A stretch of DNA of 64,000 nt, taken from contig BAOK01000001.1 of the NCBI GenBank assembly GCA_000509225.1, positions 62,001 to 126,000 on the forward strand, in the 5' to 3' direction. The stretch is from Parvibaculaceae bacterium Mf 1.05b.01 (GTDB lineage Bacteria > Pseudomonadota > Alphaproteobacteria > Parvibaculales > Parvibaculaceae). Of the stretch, positions 1-7,428 are shown piece after piece. A program made the position numbers and the translations under genes. Numbering within the stretch: the stretch's first letter is position 1; each line of letters starts with the position of its first letter. The notes below the pieces were generated by a model that worked only from the letters and a program-made list of their open reading frames with translations, made no database searches and was not told the origin of the DNA.

Positions 1-295
1 CACTGATAGCACGCTCGGCTAAAATGCTCGCTGAATCGAGCCGACCCATCGCTGCCATCCATTTTGATTTGTCACACGTGGCGAGTGCTGCGTCGGCGTC
101 CTGGACGGCTTGAGTCAGGTTTTCTGCACGCACGCTGTTGTGAAGCATGAGACCGGAATTCCCAACCTCGAACTGTGGGAGCGCCGGATTGTGACTGTTA
201 TCGACAGCGTTAGCCGCTGGCACGGAAAGCGATAGTGCGAAAGCGACAACGGTTGCGATGGGCGCAACTCTGCGGATTAGTTTGAGACGGACCAT
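1..295 (-). CDS. Exported protein of unknown function (3' part outside window)
   Basis: Partial gene: the start codon is at 295 and the reading frame runs off the left edge. The first ~29 residues form a clear Sec signal peptide (basic start MVRLKLIRR, hydrophobic core, A-N-A before a V-D cleavage site). The mature part has a motif DAALATCDKSKW that resembles TAIAACDSETF in the 439-residue exported protein at 4797-6116, so the two are probably paralogues. An AGGGG ribosome-binding site lies 7 bases before the ATG, inside a strong inverted repeat (301-345). Function is unknown; by analogy it may be an outer-membrane protein. Confidence 0.7.
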   Translation of the reverse strand, partial: MVRLKLIRRVAPIATVVAFALSLSVPAANAVDNSHNPALPQFEVGNSGLMLHNSVRAENLTQAVQDADAALATCDKSKWMAAMGRLDSASILAERAIS

Positions 296-300
296 GTGAA

Positions 301-345
301 ACCCCTGTTGTGACGCCCTTGAGGGCGCTGACCTGAGACAGGGGT
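301..345 (-). promoter_or_regulatory. Leader hairpin that would hide the ribosome-binding site
   Basis: Nested inverted repeat in the leader of the gene starting at 295. The outer arms are ACCCCTGT (301-308) and ACAGGGGT (338-345); the inner arms are CGCCCT and AGGGCG around a 2-base centre (314-327). Read on the minus strand, the AGGGG ribosome-binding site is the 3' arm of the outer stem. Folding would mask it. The regulatory role is inferred; only the base pairing is seen. Confidence 0.5.
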
Positions 346-387
346 CAAACCTACGGAGCGAAAATCAGTGGTTCGTCATACATTTGT

Positions 388-1461
388 ATGAGGCGGTGGC
401 ATGTTTTAGCCTTTACTCCCAATAGCGTCGGGGATGAGGAGGGTGTTCTGGATCAGACCGTGTATGAAGAAGCGCCGAGCTGGCGACCCCAGGTGAACGC
501 TGCGAGCCTGCGTGCGCGGTTTTGGATTGGTCTCGTTCAAACGATCAATAAGCTCTTGCGAAAATCCGTTGGTGCTGAAGGTGCAGAAAAGAAGCCCTTC
601 GACGTGATCACCGCGCGTAAGCGGGTGAAATTTCTTGAGAATATTATTGCCATGGTTCCGTCGAACGCGACCTTTGAAGATGCCATGGGCGCGCCGGTTG
701 CGGGACCTTGGGTGCGTATTGAGAGGACAGCCCAGCCTCGCACACTACTCTACGTCCATGGGGGCTCGTTTATGCTGGAGCGTTCCGGTGTTCATGACGC
801 CCTGATTGCCAATATCTGCAAAGAGGCCGATGCAGCAGCGTTTGTGCTGGATTATCGACTGGCGCCGGAAAACCCCTTTCCGGCTGGAATTGACGATGTA
901 AAAGCAGCCTATCGATGGCTGCTTGGTGAAGGCACGCCGCCTGAGACTCTGGGTGTGGTGGCGGATTCTGCCGGCGGCGGGTTGGCACTGGCTGCTCTTA
1001 TTGCACTCCGTGACGAAGGAGTGGCGATGCCTGGGGCTATGGTGCTGCTCGGCCCCTGGGTAGACATGACGCTTTCGGGAAATTCGATTTTGAGCAATCT
1101 GGAGAACGATCCCATGGTGAGTTCTCTGGAAGGGCTTAACATGTGCTCCAGGCTCTATCTGCAGGGGCACTCCCCGACTGATCCATTGGCATCGCCTTTG
1201 TTTGCAGATCTTGCGGGTTTGCCGCCAACTCTTATTCATGTCGGCGCGCCGGAAATCCTGCGTGATGATTCCACTCGGCTTGCGACACGCCTTCGCGCGG
1301 CTGGAGTGGAGGCGTGGTGCGATGTCTATCCGCGTATGCCACATGTCTGGCATCGATTGGGCCCGTTGCTGCCAGAGACAAAGCGCTCCATCAAAGAGAT
1401 TGGTGATTTTCTCCGCGAGATGCTTCCGGGACGGAGCGAAGACAGAAGGCGGGTCGGCTAG
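388..1461 (+). CDS. Alpha/beta-hydrolase, hormone-sensitive-lipase (family IV) type esterase
   Basis: Predicted carboxylesterase/lipase acting on short acyl esters. It shows the family's oxyanion motif HGGS (residues ~128-131) and the nucleophile elbow ADSAGGG (~191-197). A C-terminal catalytic His in a PHVWHRL-like context and an acidic residue at the GAPEILRDD turn complete a plausible triad. The length of 357 residues is slightly above the usual 300-330 because of an N-terminal extension. No good ribosome-binding site precedes the ATG at 388, so the true start is uncertain. It ends 4 bases before the LuxR-type regulator gene at 1466, which suggests co-transcription. The natural substrate is unknown. 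Confidence 0.75.
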   Translation: MRRWHVLAFTPNSVGDEEGVLDQTVYEEAPSWRPQVNAASLRARFWIGLVQTINKLLRKSVGAEGAEKKPFDVITARKRVKFLENIIAMVPSNATFEDAMGAPVAGPWVRIERTAQPRTLLYVHGGSFMLERSGVHDALIANICKEADAAAFVLDYRLAPENPFPAGIDDVKAAYRWLLGEGTPPETLGVVADSAGGGLALAALIALRDEGVAMPGAMVLLGPWVDMTLSGNSILSNLENDPMVSSLEGLNMCSRLYLQGHSPTDPLASPLFADLAGLPPTLIHVGAPEILRDDSTRLATRLRAAGVEAWCDVYPRMPHVWHRLGPLLPETKRSIKEIGDFLREMLPGRSEDRRRVG

Positions 1462-1465
1462 CGCC

Positions 1466-1912
1466 ATGGCAGACAAAAGCACCAAAGACCGGCGCCACAG
1501 GGACCGACTAAGTGCGCGGGTTTGGCCGGGTATTCATGAAGGGTTGGTGCCTGAAACTGATCGCCGCCTCTCCGAAATCATGGATTGGGCTGCTAACAAT
1601 GGTGAAGACTGGATCTTCGAATTTCTGAATGCCCGGTCAAAGGCCATTCAGGAGAATGACCCGGATGCTCTTGTTGGAAAAATTCCACCGGAGGACTTTC
1701 TGGCCGTGCGATTTGATCTCACTTCGGCGCAGGCGCGCGTGCTCTGTGCGTTTCTCAGTGGGCAAACATTGCAGGAAATTGCGGATAGCCAGGGTGTCAC
1801 CATCAATACGGTGCGTACCCATTTCGTTCAGGTGCGTGGAAAGCTCGGTGCGCGCGATCAGGCAGATGTCGTGCGCATTGCACTGCTCGGAAATGACGAA
1901 GGCCGCGCCTGA
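1466..1912 (+). CDS. LuxR-type HTH transcriptional regulator, no sensor domain
   Basis: A 148-residue DNA-binding protein. Residues ~84-143 form a GerE/LuxR helix-turn-helix: FDLTSAQARVL, then ADSQGVTINTVRTH as the recognition helix region, and an end reading ARDQADVVRIALLG. The N-terminal ~80 residues match no sensor that I recognise. The ATG at 1466 was chosen because it follows the esterase stop by 4 bases; a longer in-frame extension upstream overlaps the esterase and is unlikely. The last 25 codons and the following hairpin recur in degenerate form at 4683-4773. It probably regulates neighbours, but the target is not evident. Confidence 0.75.
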   Translation: MADKSTKDRRHRDRLSARVWPGIHEGLVPETDRRLSEIMDWAANNGEDWIFEFLNARSKAIQENDPDALVGKIPPEDFLAVRFDLTSAQARVLCAFLSGQTLQEIADSQGVTINTVRTHFVQVRGKLGARDQADVVRIALLGNDEGRA

Positions 1913-1925
1913 GAGGCGCGACCTT
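1899..1925 (+). terminator. Terminator-like hairpin overlapping the LuxR gene stop
   Basis: 11-bp arms AAGGCCGCGCC and GGCGCGACCTT with one mismatch and a 5-base loop containing the TGA stop. No long T-run follows. The same structure follows the LuxR remnant at 4747-4773, so it was duplicated with the coding end. Confidence 0.45.
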
Positions 1926-1985
1926 CTTGCCCGTGCGAGGTTCAGGCTAAGTGTTGCCCACCTGAGTTGGCAATCTCATGCCACT

Positions 1986-4076
1986 TCAGAGTTTTGCGCG
2001 AATGAAGAAGAGGGCACTCGCACCAGGTTCAAGAATATCGTCTTTCTTGAACGACACGTGGTTGCGAATGTCATCATCCAGCAGGTTTGTGCCAACCACG
2101 CCCAGTTCGATCTCGCGATCTGAGTCAGGCAGGAAGAAGGTGTAGGTCGCTTCCGCCCGCAGGTCTGTGTACCCGTTGGTGCGTGTTTCGTTGATGGCGA
2201 CATCGTCCTGTTCATCCGCTCTCAAGAAACTGATGCGACTGAACAGATTTTCGTTTTCAAAGAAAACACCTGCGCCATAGCGGGGCGGGGTGATGCGAGG
2301 CACATTGCCGCCTGCATCCAGTTTGCCGCGGACATAGTCGAAGCGGCCGTCAAAGCCCAGACGTCCATCGGCCAGATCAAACGCTGACCAGCGTGCGGCG
2401 AATTCAGCGCCGTGGAAATCTGCGTCGGATTGACGATAGGCGATCTGGGTCAACTCATCCTCAACACCTGCTGCGCCGTCAACGCCACATGTGTCAAATT
2501 CTTCGCCACAAACAAAGCCTGTGTTTTGTTTGAAGATGAAGTCGCTGAACGATGTGTAGAAGAGATTGGCTTCCAGTGACAGATCGCCTGTGTTTCGTGC
2601 CAGGCTCAGGTCGAAAGAAGTTGCGCTCTCTTTGCCGAGCGTTGGGTCGCCAACCTCAAAGGTTTCCGTGGCCTCGTGCGGACCTTTGGCAAACAGCTCT
2701 AACAGATCAGGGGCCCGCTCAACATATTGCGCGTTGAGACCCAGGCTGATGTCGTCTGTTACGTCGAAGACCAGTCCGGCAGCGCCACTGATCGGTGTGA
2801 AGTCAAGCGACCGGCGGCTGCCAAAGTCTGCAAGCTCCTGACCCGGCAAGGTCACACCTTGAAGTGTGGGCGGTGCTACCCCCAATCCTTCGAGTTCAAC
2901 CTGTTCAATGCGCCCAGAAACCTGGAGCCGAAGCGCCGGGTTGATCTTCCATTCTTCAAAAAGGAAGGCAGCGAGGCTGTCGCGGGTTGAGGGGGCAATA
3001 AGTTCGCCGCCTTCACCGATGGCGCTCAGGTCGCGGGTCGATGCCTGGACGCCCCAGGCACCTTCCACATTGCCGATTGCGCGGTGAAGAACTTCCAGGC
3101 GTCCTTCCCGTTCCTCATTGTCGAACCGGGAGCCGATTGTGCCGGCGACTTTTGAGACTTCATCATGGGTATAGTCGGAATAGCCAATGTCCGCATTGAG
3201 GCCCGTGAAGAAGCCGCCCAGTTCTTCAAGACGGGCGGAGGCTGCATATCGTGTCTGTTCCAGGTCGATGGCGAGGCGGTTTGCTGCCGCTTCGGCACCC
3301 GGCACCCGATAGTCACTGTCATATTGCGTCACGGAGACACCAACATGGCCGTTTGGCAGGAGGTAGCTAATGCCTGCGGAAAGGCCATTTGTTTCAGCGG
3401 CGCTGTTTGCCTGCGTGCCTTGCGGTGTTGAATAGTCATCTGCTGAGCGCGCAAAGGCATCAATATGCACCGCGATCGGTCCTGCGCCCACATCAACAGA
3501 TCCCCGGCCCATGAGGCCACTATCGGCAGTTGTTGTGTTTGCCTCAATCTCGGCTTCAAAACCGCCGTCCGGTGCTCTGGTGGGAATACGGTTGTTCAGA
3601 ACACTCACAAGGCCCCCAATGGCCTCGCTGCCATAGCGGAGTGCGGCAGGGCCGCGGATGATTTCAATCCGTTCAGCAGCCGAGGGATCAATGGGAATGC
3701 CATGGTCTTCACTAATCGCAGACACGTCATGAGCGCCCAGACCGTTTTCCTGAACACGAACACGCGAATTGTCGAGACCGCGAATGATGGGGCGGCTTGC
3801 ACCTCTGGCAAACGAGGATTGTGCCACACCTGGCTCCGCGCCGAGCAGACCACCGAGTGTTGACGCGCCGCTGCGGGATATTTCTTCTTTGCCAATGATT
3901 GTAATCGGTTGTGCCAGCTCGGCGGTGGTGCGTGCGAGCGGCGATGCAGTGATGACGATAGATGGTGCGCTTACCGGTTCGGCATTTGCGCCGATCGGAA
4001 AGGCGAGAGATGCGCAGGCGAGGAGCGCTGCCCCTCGCTTTAGGTTTCTGTGTTTTGACGCGTAGGCGTGTTTCAT
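1986..4076 (-). CDS. znuD: TonB-dependent outer-membrane receptor, ZnuD-like (zinc)
   Basis: A 696-residue outer-membrane active transporter driven by TonB. After a signal peptide ending near A-N-A (residue ~32) come a TonB-box-like stretch (SIVITASPL), a plug domain (IRGLDNSRVRV, IEIIRGPAALRYGSEAIGG) and a 22-strand-type barrel ending in the conserved C-terminal dyad region (FFIRAKL). The motif FAKGPHEATETFEVGD is typical of the ZnuD family. The start at 4076 is preferred over 4097 because AGGGGG lies 6 bases upstream of it. It lies 91 bases downstream of a Zur-type gene on the same strand, which supports zinc as the substrate. It lacks the His-rich loops of Neisseria ZnuD, so another metal or a metallophore complex remains possible. 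Confidence 0.8.
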   Translation of the reverse strand: MKHAYASKHRNLKRGAALLACASLAFPIGANAEPVSAPSIVITASPLARTTAELAQPITIIGKEEISRSGASTLGGLLGAEPGVAQSSFARGASRPIIRGLDNSRVRVQENGLGAHDVSAISEDHGIPIDPSAAERIEIIRGPAALRYGSEAIGGLVSVLNNRIPTRAPDGGFEAEIEANTTTADSGLMGRGSVDVGAGPIAVHIDAFARSADDYSTPQGTQANSAAETNGLSAGISYLLPNGHVGVSVTQYDSDYRVPGAEAAANRLAIDLEQTRYAASARLEELGGFFTGLNADIGYSDYTHDEVSKVAGTIGSRFDNEEREGRLEVLHRAIGNVEGAWGVQASTRDLSAIGEGGELIAPSTRDSLAAFLFEEWKINPALRLQVSGRIEQVELEGLGVAPPTLQGVTLPGQELADFGSRRSLDFTPISGAAGLVFDVTDDISLGLNAQYVERAPDLLELFAKGPHEATETFEVGDPTLGKESATSFDLSLARNTGDLSLEANLFYTSFSDFIFKQNTGFVCGEEFDTCGVDGAAGVEDELTQIAYRQSDADFHGAEFAARWSAFDLADGRLGFDGRFDYVRGKLDAGGNVPRITPPRYGAGVFFENENLFSRISFLRADEQDDVAINETRTNGYTDLRAEATYTFFLPDSDREIELGVVGTNLLDDDIRNHVSFKKDDILEPGASALFFIRAKL

Positions 4077-4082
4077 CGGTAC

Positions 4083-4123
4083 CCCCTGTTGTGACATGCG
4101 AGTTCGTGTCCCCGTTAAGGGGA
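4083..4123 (-). promoter_or_regulatory. znuD leader with CCCC/GGGG hairpin and shared RBS block
   Basis: The block CCCCTGTTGTGAC (4083-4095) is identical to 302-314 in the leader of the exported-protein gene at the left edge. On the minus strand it supplies the AGGGG ribosome-binding site. A short inverted repeat TCCCC-GTTAA-GGGGA (4109-4123) lies just upstream in the transcript. Its CCCC could pair either locally or with the ribosome-binding site. The function is inferred. Confidence 0.35.
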
Positions 4124-4167
4124 TGGTTCAAATTCAGAGCTGCGGGCTAGCCGCTTAAGTCAGACCG

Positions 4168-4554
4168 TCATGCTGGTCTGCACTCGGCACAAAGGCCGAG
4201 AATTTCAAATGTCTTTTGGGACGGCATGAAGCCGGTCTTCTTTTTCCAGTCGCCAAGCAAATTGCAGAGCTGGTGGTCTTCAATTTCCTGTACTTGATTG
4301 CAGTCGCTGCAGACTGCGAAAACAGTCTCGTGGTGGTGGTGATGTCCGTCACAGGGAACAAACGCTTTGAGGCTTTCAATGCGATGCACCCGACCTTCCG
4401 CGCTTAATCTGTCCAGCGCGCGGTAGATGGCCGGTGGCTTGGGCTTTGGGCCTTCAGGCAGCAAATCGAGCAGGTCATAGGCAGATAGCGGCTGATCGGC
4501 TGTCTTCATAGCCTCGATCAGCTGTTCGTCATTGATGGTTCGCGCACGCGCCAT
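4168..4554 (-). CDS. zur: Fur-family regulator, zinc uptake regulator Zur type
   Basis: A 128-residue Fur-superfamily repressor. The N-terminal winged helix includes PPAIYRALDRLSAEGRVHRI. The C-terminal metal domain has a run of five His (residues 71-75), the Cys pair C82-x2-C85 and the Cys pair C122-x2-C125, the structural zinc ligands of Fur/Zur proteins. The Zur assignment rests on the znuD-like gene directly downstream. The start at 4554 follows a strong GGAGG five bases upstream; an ATG four codons earlier lacks this. A palindrome at 4570-4588 covers its upstream region. A hairpin CAGACC/GGTCTG (4161-4180) spans the stop and could attenuate read-through into znuD. Confidence 0.85.
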   Translation of the reverse strand: MARARTINDEQLIEAMKTADQPLSAYDLLDLLPEGPKPKPPAIYRALDRLSAEGRVHRIESLKAFVPCDGHHHHHETVFAVCSDCNQVQEIEDHQLCNLLGDWKKKTGFMPSQKTFEILGLCAECRPA

Positions 4555-4569
4555 TATCGCCTCCAAAGA

Positions 4570-4588
4570 AAACGTATAACATACGTTT
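4570..4588. promoter_or_regulatory. Candidate Zur operator
   Basis: Perfect 8-bp inverted repeat AAACGTAT-AAC-ATACGTTT, starting 15 bases upstream of the zur start codon. Its position and its AT-rich palindromic form fit an autoregulatory Zur box controlling zur-znuD. The exact match to the alphaproteobacterial Zur consensus was not computed. Confidence 0.6.
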
Positions 4589-4682
4589 AGCGGCTGGGTA
4601 TTGGAGGGTCAATAGAAGAATGGGGCGCAGCCGCCAATGGCCATGCTTTTTTCACGCAAACCAGGGTACTGCACAGATGTTG

Positions 4683-4760
4683 TATGGAAAGCCCAGCGCG
4701 CGAGATCAGGCAGATTGTGTGCGGATTGGCTTGTTGGGAAGTGACGAAGGCCGCGCCTGA
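4683..4760 (+). pseudogene. Remnant of a LuxR-type regulator gene (C-terminal 25 codons)
   Basis: In frame this reads YGKPSARDQADCVRIGLLG then SDEGRA and a TGA stop, against RGKLGARDQADVVRIALLG then NDEGRA in the intact gene (1835-1912). Nucleotide identity extends through the stop into the hairpin GCGCGACCTT. No matching HTH can be read upstream, so only the tail is preserved. It is interpreted as the decayed end of a duplicated LuxR gene lying between zur and the exported-protein gene. Confidence 0.75.
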
Positions 4761-4773
4761 AAAGCGCGACCTT
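4747..4773 (+). terminator. Hairpin after LuxR remnant, copy of 1899-1925
   Basis: Arms AAGGCCGCGC and GCGCGACCTT separated by CTGAAAA, which contains the remnant's stop. It may now serve as a weak terminator for the convergent exported-protein gene ending at 4797. Confidence 0.35.
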
Positions 4774-4796
4774 CCGCTGTGCATGTTTGTTTCGAT

Positions 4797-6116
4797 CTAG
4801 AACCGGAAGCTCGCTCTGATAGAGCCAACCACTGCGTCACCATCATCAAAAGTTAAGCGCGACGCGTTGGTGCCGTCTCGTTCAACAACCGGCAGGTTTT
4901 CCTGGTAGATGTAGGTCGCGTCAATTGAGAGCTTGAACGGCGACTTATCATTCCCAAAGGTGAAGCCGGCCCAGGCGCGGCCGCCATAGGTTGTCTCATC
5001 ATTGCTGAGTGAGGCCTGACTGTCTGCAACGCCGGTGAAGGACAGCCTGTCTGTTCCCTTGCCATCGTTGGAATCGATGGATACCAGCCCGCCGCCATGC
5101 ACCGAGACCCGCCCCAGGTCTTTTTCCAAATCGACGCCGATAAAACCGCTCAATGTATCAACATAGACAGCTGTGTTGTAGGCGAAGTTACGTCCGAACC
5201 CGGGGATGGACCCAGTGAAGCGGCTCATGCTTTCCTGTTCGCTGTAGGCGACACCGACAAACGGTGTGACTTTGACCTCTCCACAATCAAATGGCAGCCC
5301 GCCCTTGGCGTAGAAGCTGTCCCACTCGGCATCTACCTCATAGGTTGCGTTTTGAACAACATTCAAACCGCCAGCACTGACCAGGGCAAAGCCAGACGCT
5401 CCGCCGAGAGGACCTGGGATTAAGAGCCCATCACCGGCGGGATCAATCGTCTGGGCTGTGCCGGATGCATTGGCGGTGGTTCTGAGATAGCCAAAGGCGG
5501 TCCAAAAGCCTTGCGATCCAAAAATACCGTGACCCGGAAAAAAGACGGAGCCATCCAACGACGCGCCGGTTGTGCGGGCTTCTTCTTCACCCACAGCAAC
5601 ACCAATTGTTTGTGCCAGTGTTACTGCGTTCTCGAAGCCAAGGAATGCCTGGTGGGGCAGATTGAGAATGCCTGCGAAGAAACTCGCGCCCGCCCCGAAG
5701 ATGGCGGCGTCGGATTGCTCAGGCTTGTCGCAGGCGGCACGCCATTCTCTGTAGAGGTCTGATGTGAGGAACCCAAGCGCGTCTGCGTCTTTCTCGTCCT
5801 GACTTTCAAACAAGGCGTCTATCAATTGGCCTGCAATTGGGTCCTGGTCCCTTGCCTTCACCTCACTGCTCGATTTTTCACTGTAGATGGCCTGGATCGC
5901 GGAATTGAATGTTTCGCTGTCGCATGCAGCGATAGCGGTTCGCGCACGCACCACTTGAGAATTTACTCTTTCGGCGGCGTTTCCATCGAAGAGACCATGC
6001 TCGGTTCCAGCAATTGGAAAGCTGGGCGTCGTTGCGCTGTTGTCCGCATGGGCTGCTGTGCCCATAAAAACGGGTAGAAAAAGTGCCGCTGAAGCCCATA
6101 GATATATCGTGCGCAT
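4797..6116 (-). CDS. Exported protein, probable outer-membrane beta-barrel
   Basis: A 439-residue protein with a Sec signal peptide (MRTIYLWASAALFLPVF, then A-H-A before D-N-S). Residues ~30-160 are helical-looking, with TAIAACDSETF and a few Cys. From ~190 on, alternating aromatic/polar strands suggest a beta-barrel (e.g. TTYGGRAWAGFTFGN, SIDATYIYQENLP), and the chain ends in the typical terminal Phe (SIRASFRF). Function is unknown. It is related in its first part to the truncated gene at 1-295. The leader also contains a CCCCAT/ATGGGG hairpin followed by an AGGGG ribosome-binding site. Neighbouring zur-znuD and LuxR genes suggest a stress- or nutrient-linked surface role (inference). Confidence 0.65.
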   Translation of the reverse strand: MRTIYLWASAALFLPVFMGTAAHADNSATTPSFPIAGTEHGLFDGNAAERVNSQVVRARTAIAACDSETFNSAIQAIYSEKSSSEVKARDQDPIAGQLIDALFESQDEKDADALGFLTSDLYREWRAACDKPEQSDAAIFGAGASFFAGILNLPHQAFLGFENAVTLAQTIGVAVGEEEARTTGASLDGSVFFPGHGIFGSQGFWTAFGYLRTTANASGTAQTIDPAGDGLLIPGPLGGASGFALVSAGGLNVVQNATYEVDAEWDSFYAKGGLPFDCGEVKVTPFVGVAYSEQESMSRFTGSIPGFGRNFAYNTAVYVDTLSGFIGVDLEKDLGRVSVHGGGLVSIDSNDGKGTDRLSFTGVADSQASLSNDETTYGGRAWAGFTFGNDKSPFKLSIDATYIYQENLPVVERDGTNASRLTFDDGDAVVGSIRASFRF

Positions 6117-6224
6117 TGTGCCGTCCCCTTACTGTTTGACCTGTGTTCAATCAAGCAAGGCGCTGTTGTTTCTGTCCCCATCCAATTGAATGGGGAAAGC
6201 AAAGTTTTGGCGAAAAAGTGCGCT

Positions 6225-7346
6225 TTAAAGGCCGTTCACACGTCCCAGAACAATTCGGACAATGTCTGCCTGGGTATGGGCGCCGAGTTTTGTACGGATG
6301 GTGCCGAAGTGCCACCGGACTGTGTTGAGGCTCAAGTCCCGGTCGGACGCAAGACGCTTGAGATCGCTCCCCTGGGCGAACGCGACCGCGAGGCTTGCCT
6401 CTGTCGGCGTCAGATCAAAGAGTTCCATCAACGCTGCTTTGGCGTGACTTGGAACTTGGGGATCTGCATTGATCATTAGGAGAATTGCCTGGGCTTCCTC
6501 GTCCCGCGTGTTGGGCTCCCTGAGCAGGGGTGTTGCACGGGCAAGGAGCGATCCGCCACCGGGACGTGAAACTCTTATGAGAGGTGGTGGTGTGACACCG
6601 TCCTGACCGACTGTTGCAGCCAATGACAGCCCCTCGTTCAGGGCTTTTTGTTCTTCAGGTCGCGCGGTTCGCAAATACCTCCCTGACAAAATGAGGCCGT
6701 CGGGCGTGGCCAGGAGTTTTTCCGCCGCCTGGTTGGCAAATAATACTTCTCCCGACCTTGTTAGCGTGAGCGCGGGTGAGGGGAGGGCATCCAGTGTCGC
6801 TGCCAGCGTTGCGTTTTTCTGTCGCTGGACGAGGAGTGTTTCGGTGGTTTCATGCGCTGCTTTTAGGTGCGGCATCAGCTGGCGGAGCATTGCAATGTCG
6901 GAGTCGTCCACATGGCCTTGTTGTCTGCTGCGTTGAATAGCGAAGGTGATGCGTCGTTGGGAGTTGTTGATCAGATTTGCGGAGAGGAAGTAGCGCAAGC
7001 CTGATGGAGCGAGGAAGTCCTGATAGTACTCGTCCCGATCAAGATCCTTTTCTGAGCCAATCGTTCGATCAAAGAAGATGGTGCCTTCTGGCGCGCGACT
7101 GGAAAATTTCACCCGCGGATTGATGGCGTAGAAATGTCGCTGATAATTGTTTCGGCTGGTCGGATTGAGTATCCCTGAGTCTCTGCTGCCAAGGGTGTTG
7201 GATTTTTTGTCGACGGCTTCAAACAGGGCACCTGCGCCGTTCATGCCTGTAGCAATCTGCTGAAGGGCGTCAGGCCAGCGTTCGGGTTCACCTACAGCAC
7301 TGTAGATAGTGTTCACCAAGCGCAACAAATTTTCTGACCGAGCCAT
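6225..7346 (-). CDS. LuxR-type regulator with central PAS-like domain
   Basis: A 373-residue transcriptional regulator. An N-terminal ~180 residues (GEPERWPDALQQIA, then a region seen in many alphaproteobacterial LuxR solos) is followed by a PAS-like segment (ALPSPALTLTRSGEVLFAN, ~190-270). The C-terminal HTH spans ~305-370 (FDLTPTEASLAVAFAQGSDL, SLNTVRWHFGTIRTKLGAH, then QADIVRIVLG). The HTH end resembles that of the 148-residue regulator at 1466-1912 and its remnant at 4683. It is transcribed toward the exported-protein gene at 4797-6116 with a 108-base gap, so co-regulation is plausible. No cognate signal synthase is present. Confidence 0.8.
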   Translation of the reverse strand: MARSENLLRLVNTIYSAVGEPERWPDALQQIATGMNGAGALFEAVDKKSNTLGSRDSGILNPTSRNNYQRHFYAINPRVKFSSRAPEGTIFFDRTIGSEKDLDRDEYYQDFLAPSGLRYFLSANLINNSQRRITFAIQRSRQQGHVDDSDIAMLRQLMPHLKAAHETTETLLVQRQKNATLAATLDALPSPALTLTRSGEVLFANQAAEKLLATPDGLILSGRYLRTARPEEQKALNEGLSLAATVGQDGVTPPPLIRVSRPGGGSLLARATPLLREPNTRDEEAQAILLMINADPQVPSHAKAALMELFDLTPTEASLAVAFAQGSDLKRLASDRDLSLNTVRWHFGTIRTKLGAHTQADIVRIVLGRVNGL

Positions 7347-7428
7347 GTCGATAGACTTGTCGATCTATGGGCGCAGGTCAATCTGTGTGCTGATATTGAA
7401 AAGCAAACTTTTGTGAAATGTGTGCGTT

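Noticed and set aside
373-386. CATACATTTGTATG palindrome as a second Zur site
   Set aside because: The half-sites are in the opposite orientation to the palindrome before zur, and it lies at the uncertain start of the esterase gene.
745-1485. A 246-codon open frame antisense to the esterase gene
   Set aside because: No recognisable domain; the sense frame carries HGGS and DSAGGG motifs.
4077-4167. Cobalamin or other riboswitch upstream of the TonB receptor
   Set aside because: Only 91 bases are available, without a B12-box; the zur neighbour points to zinc.
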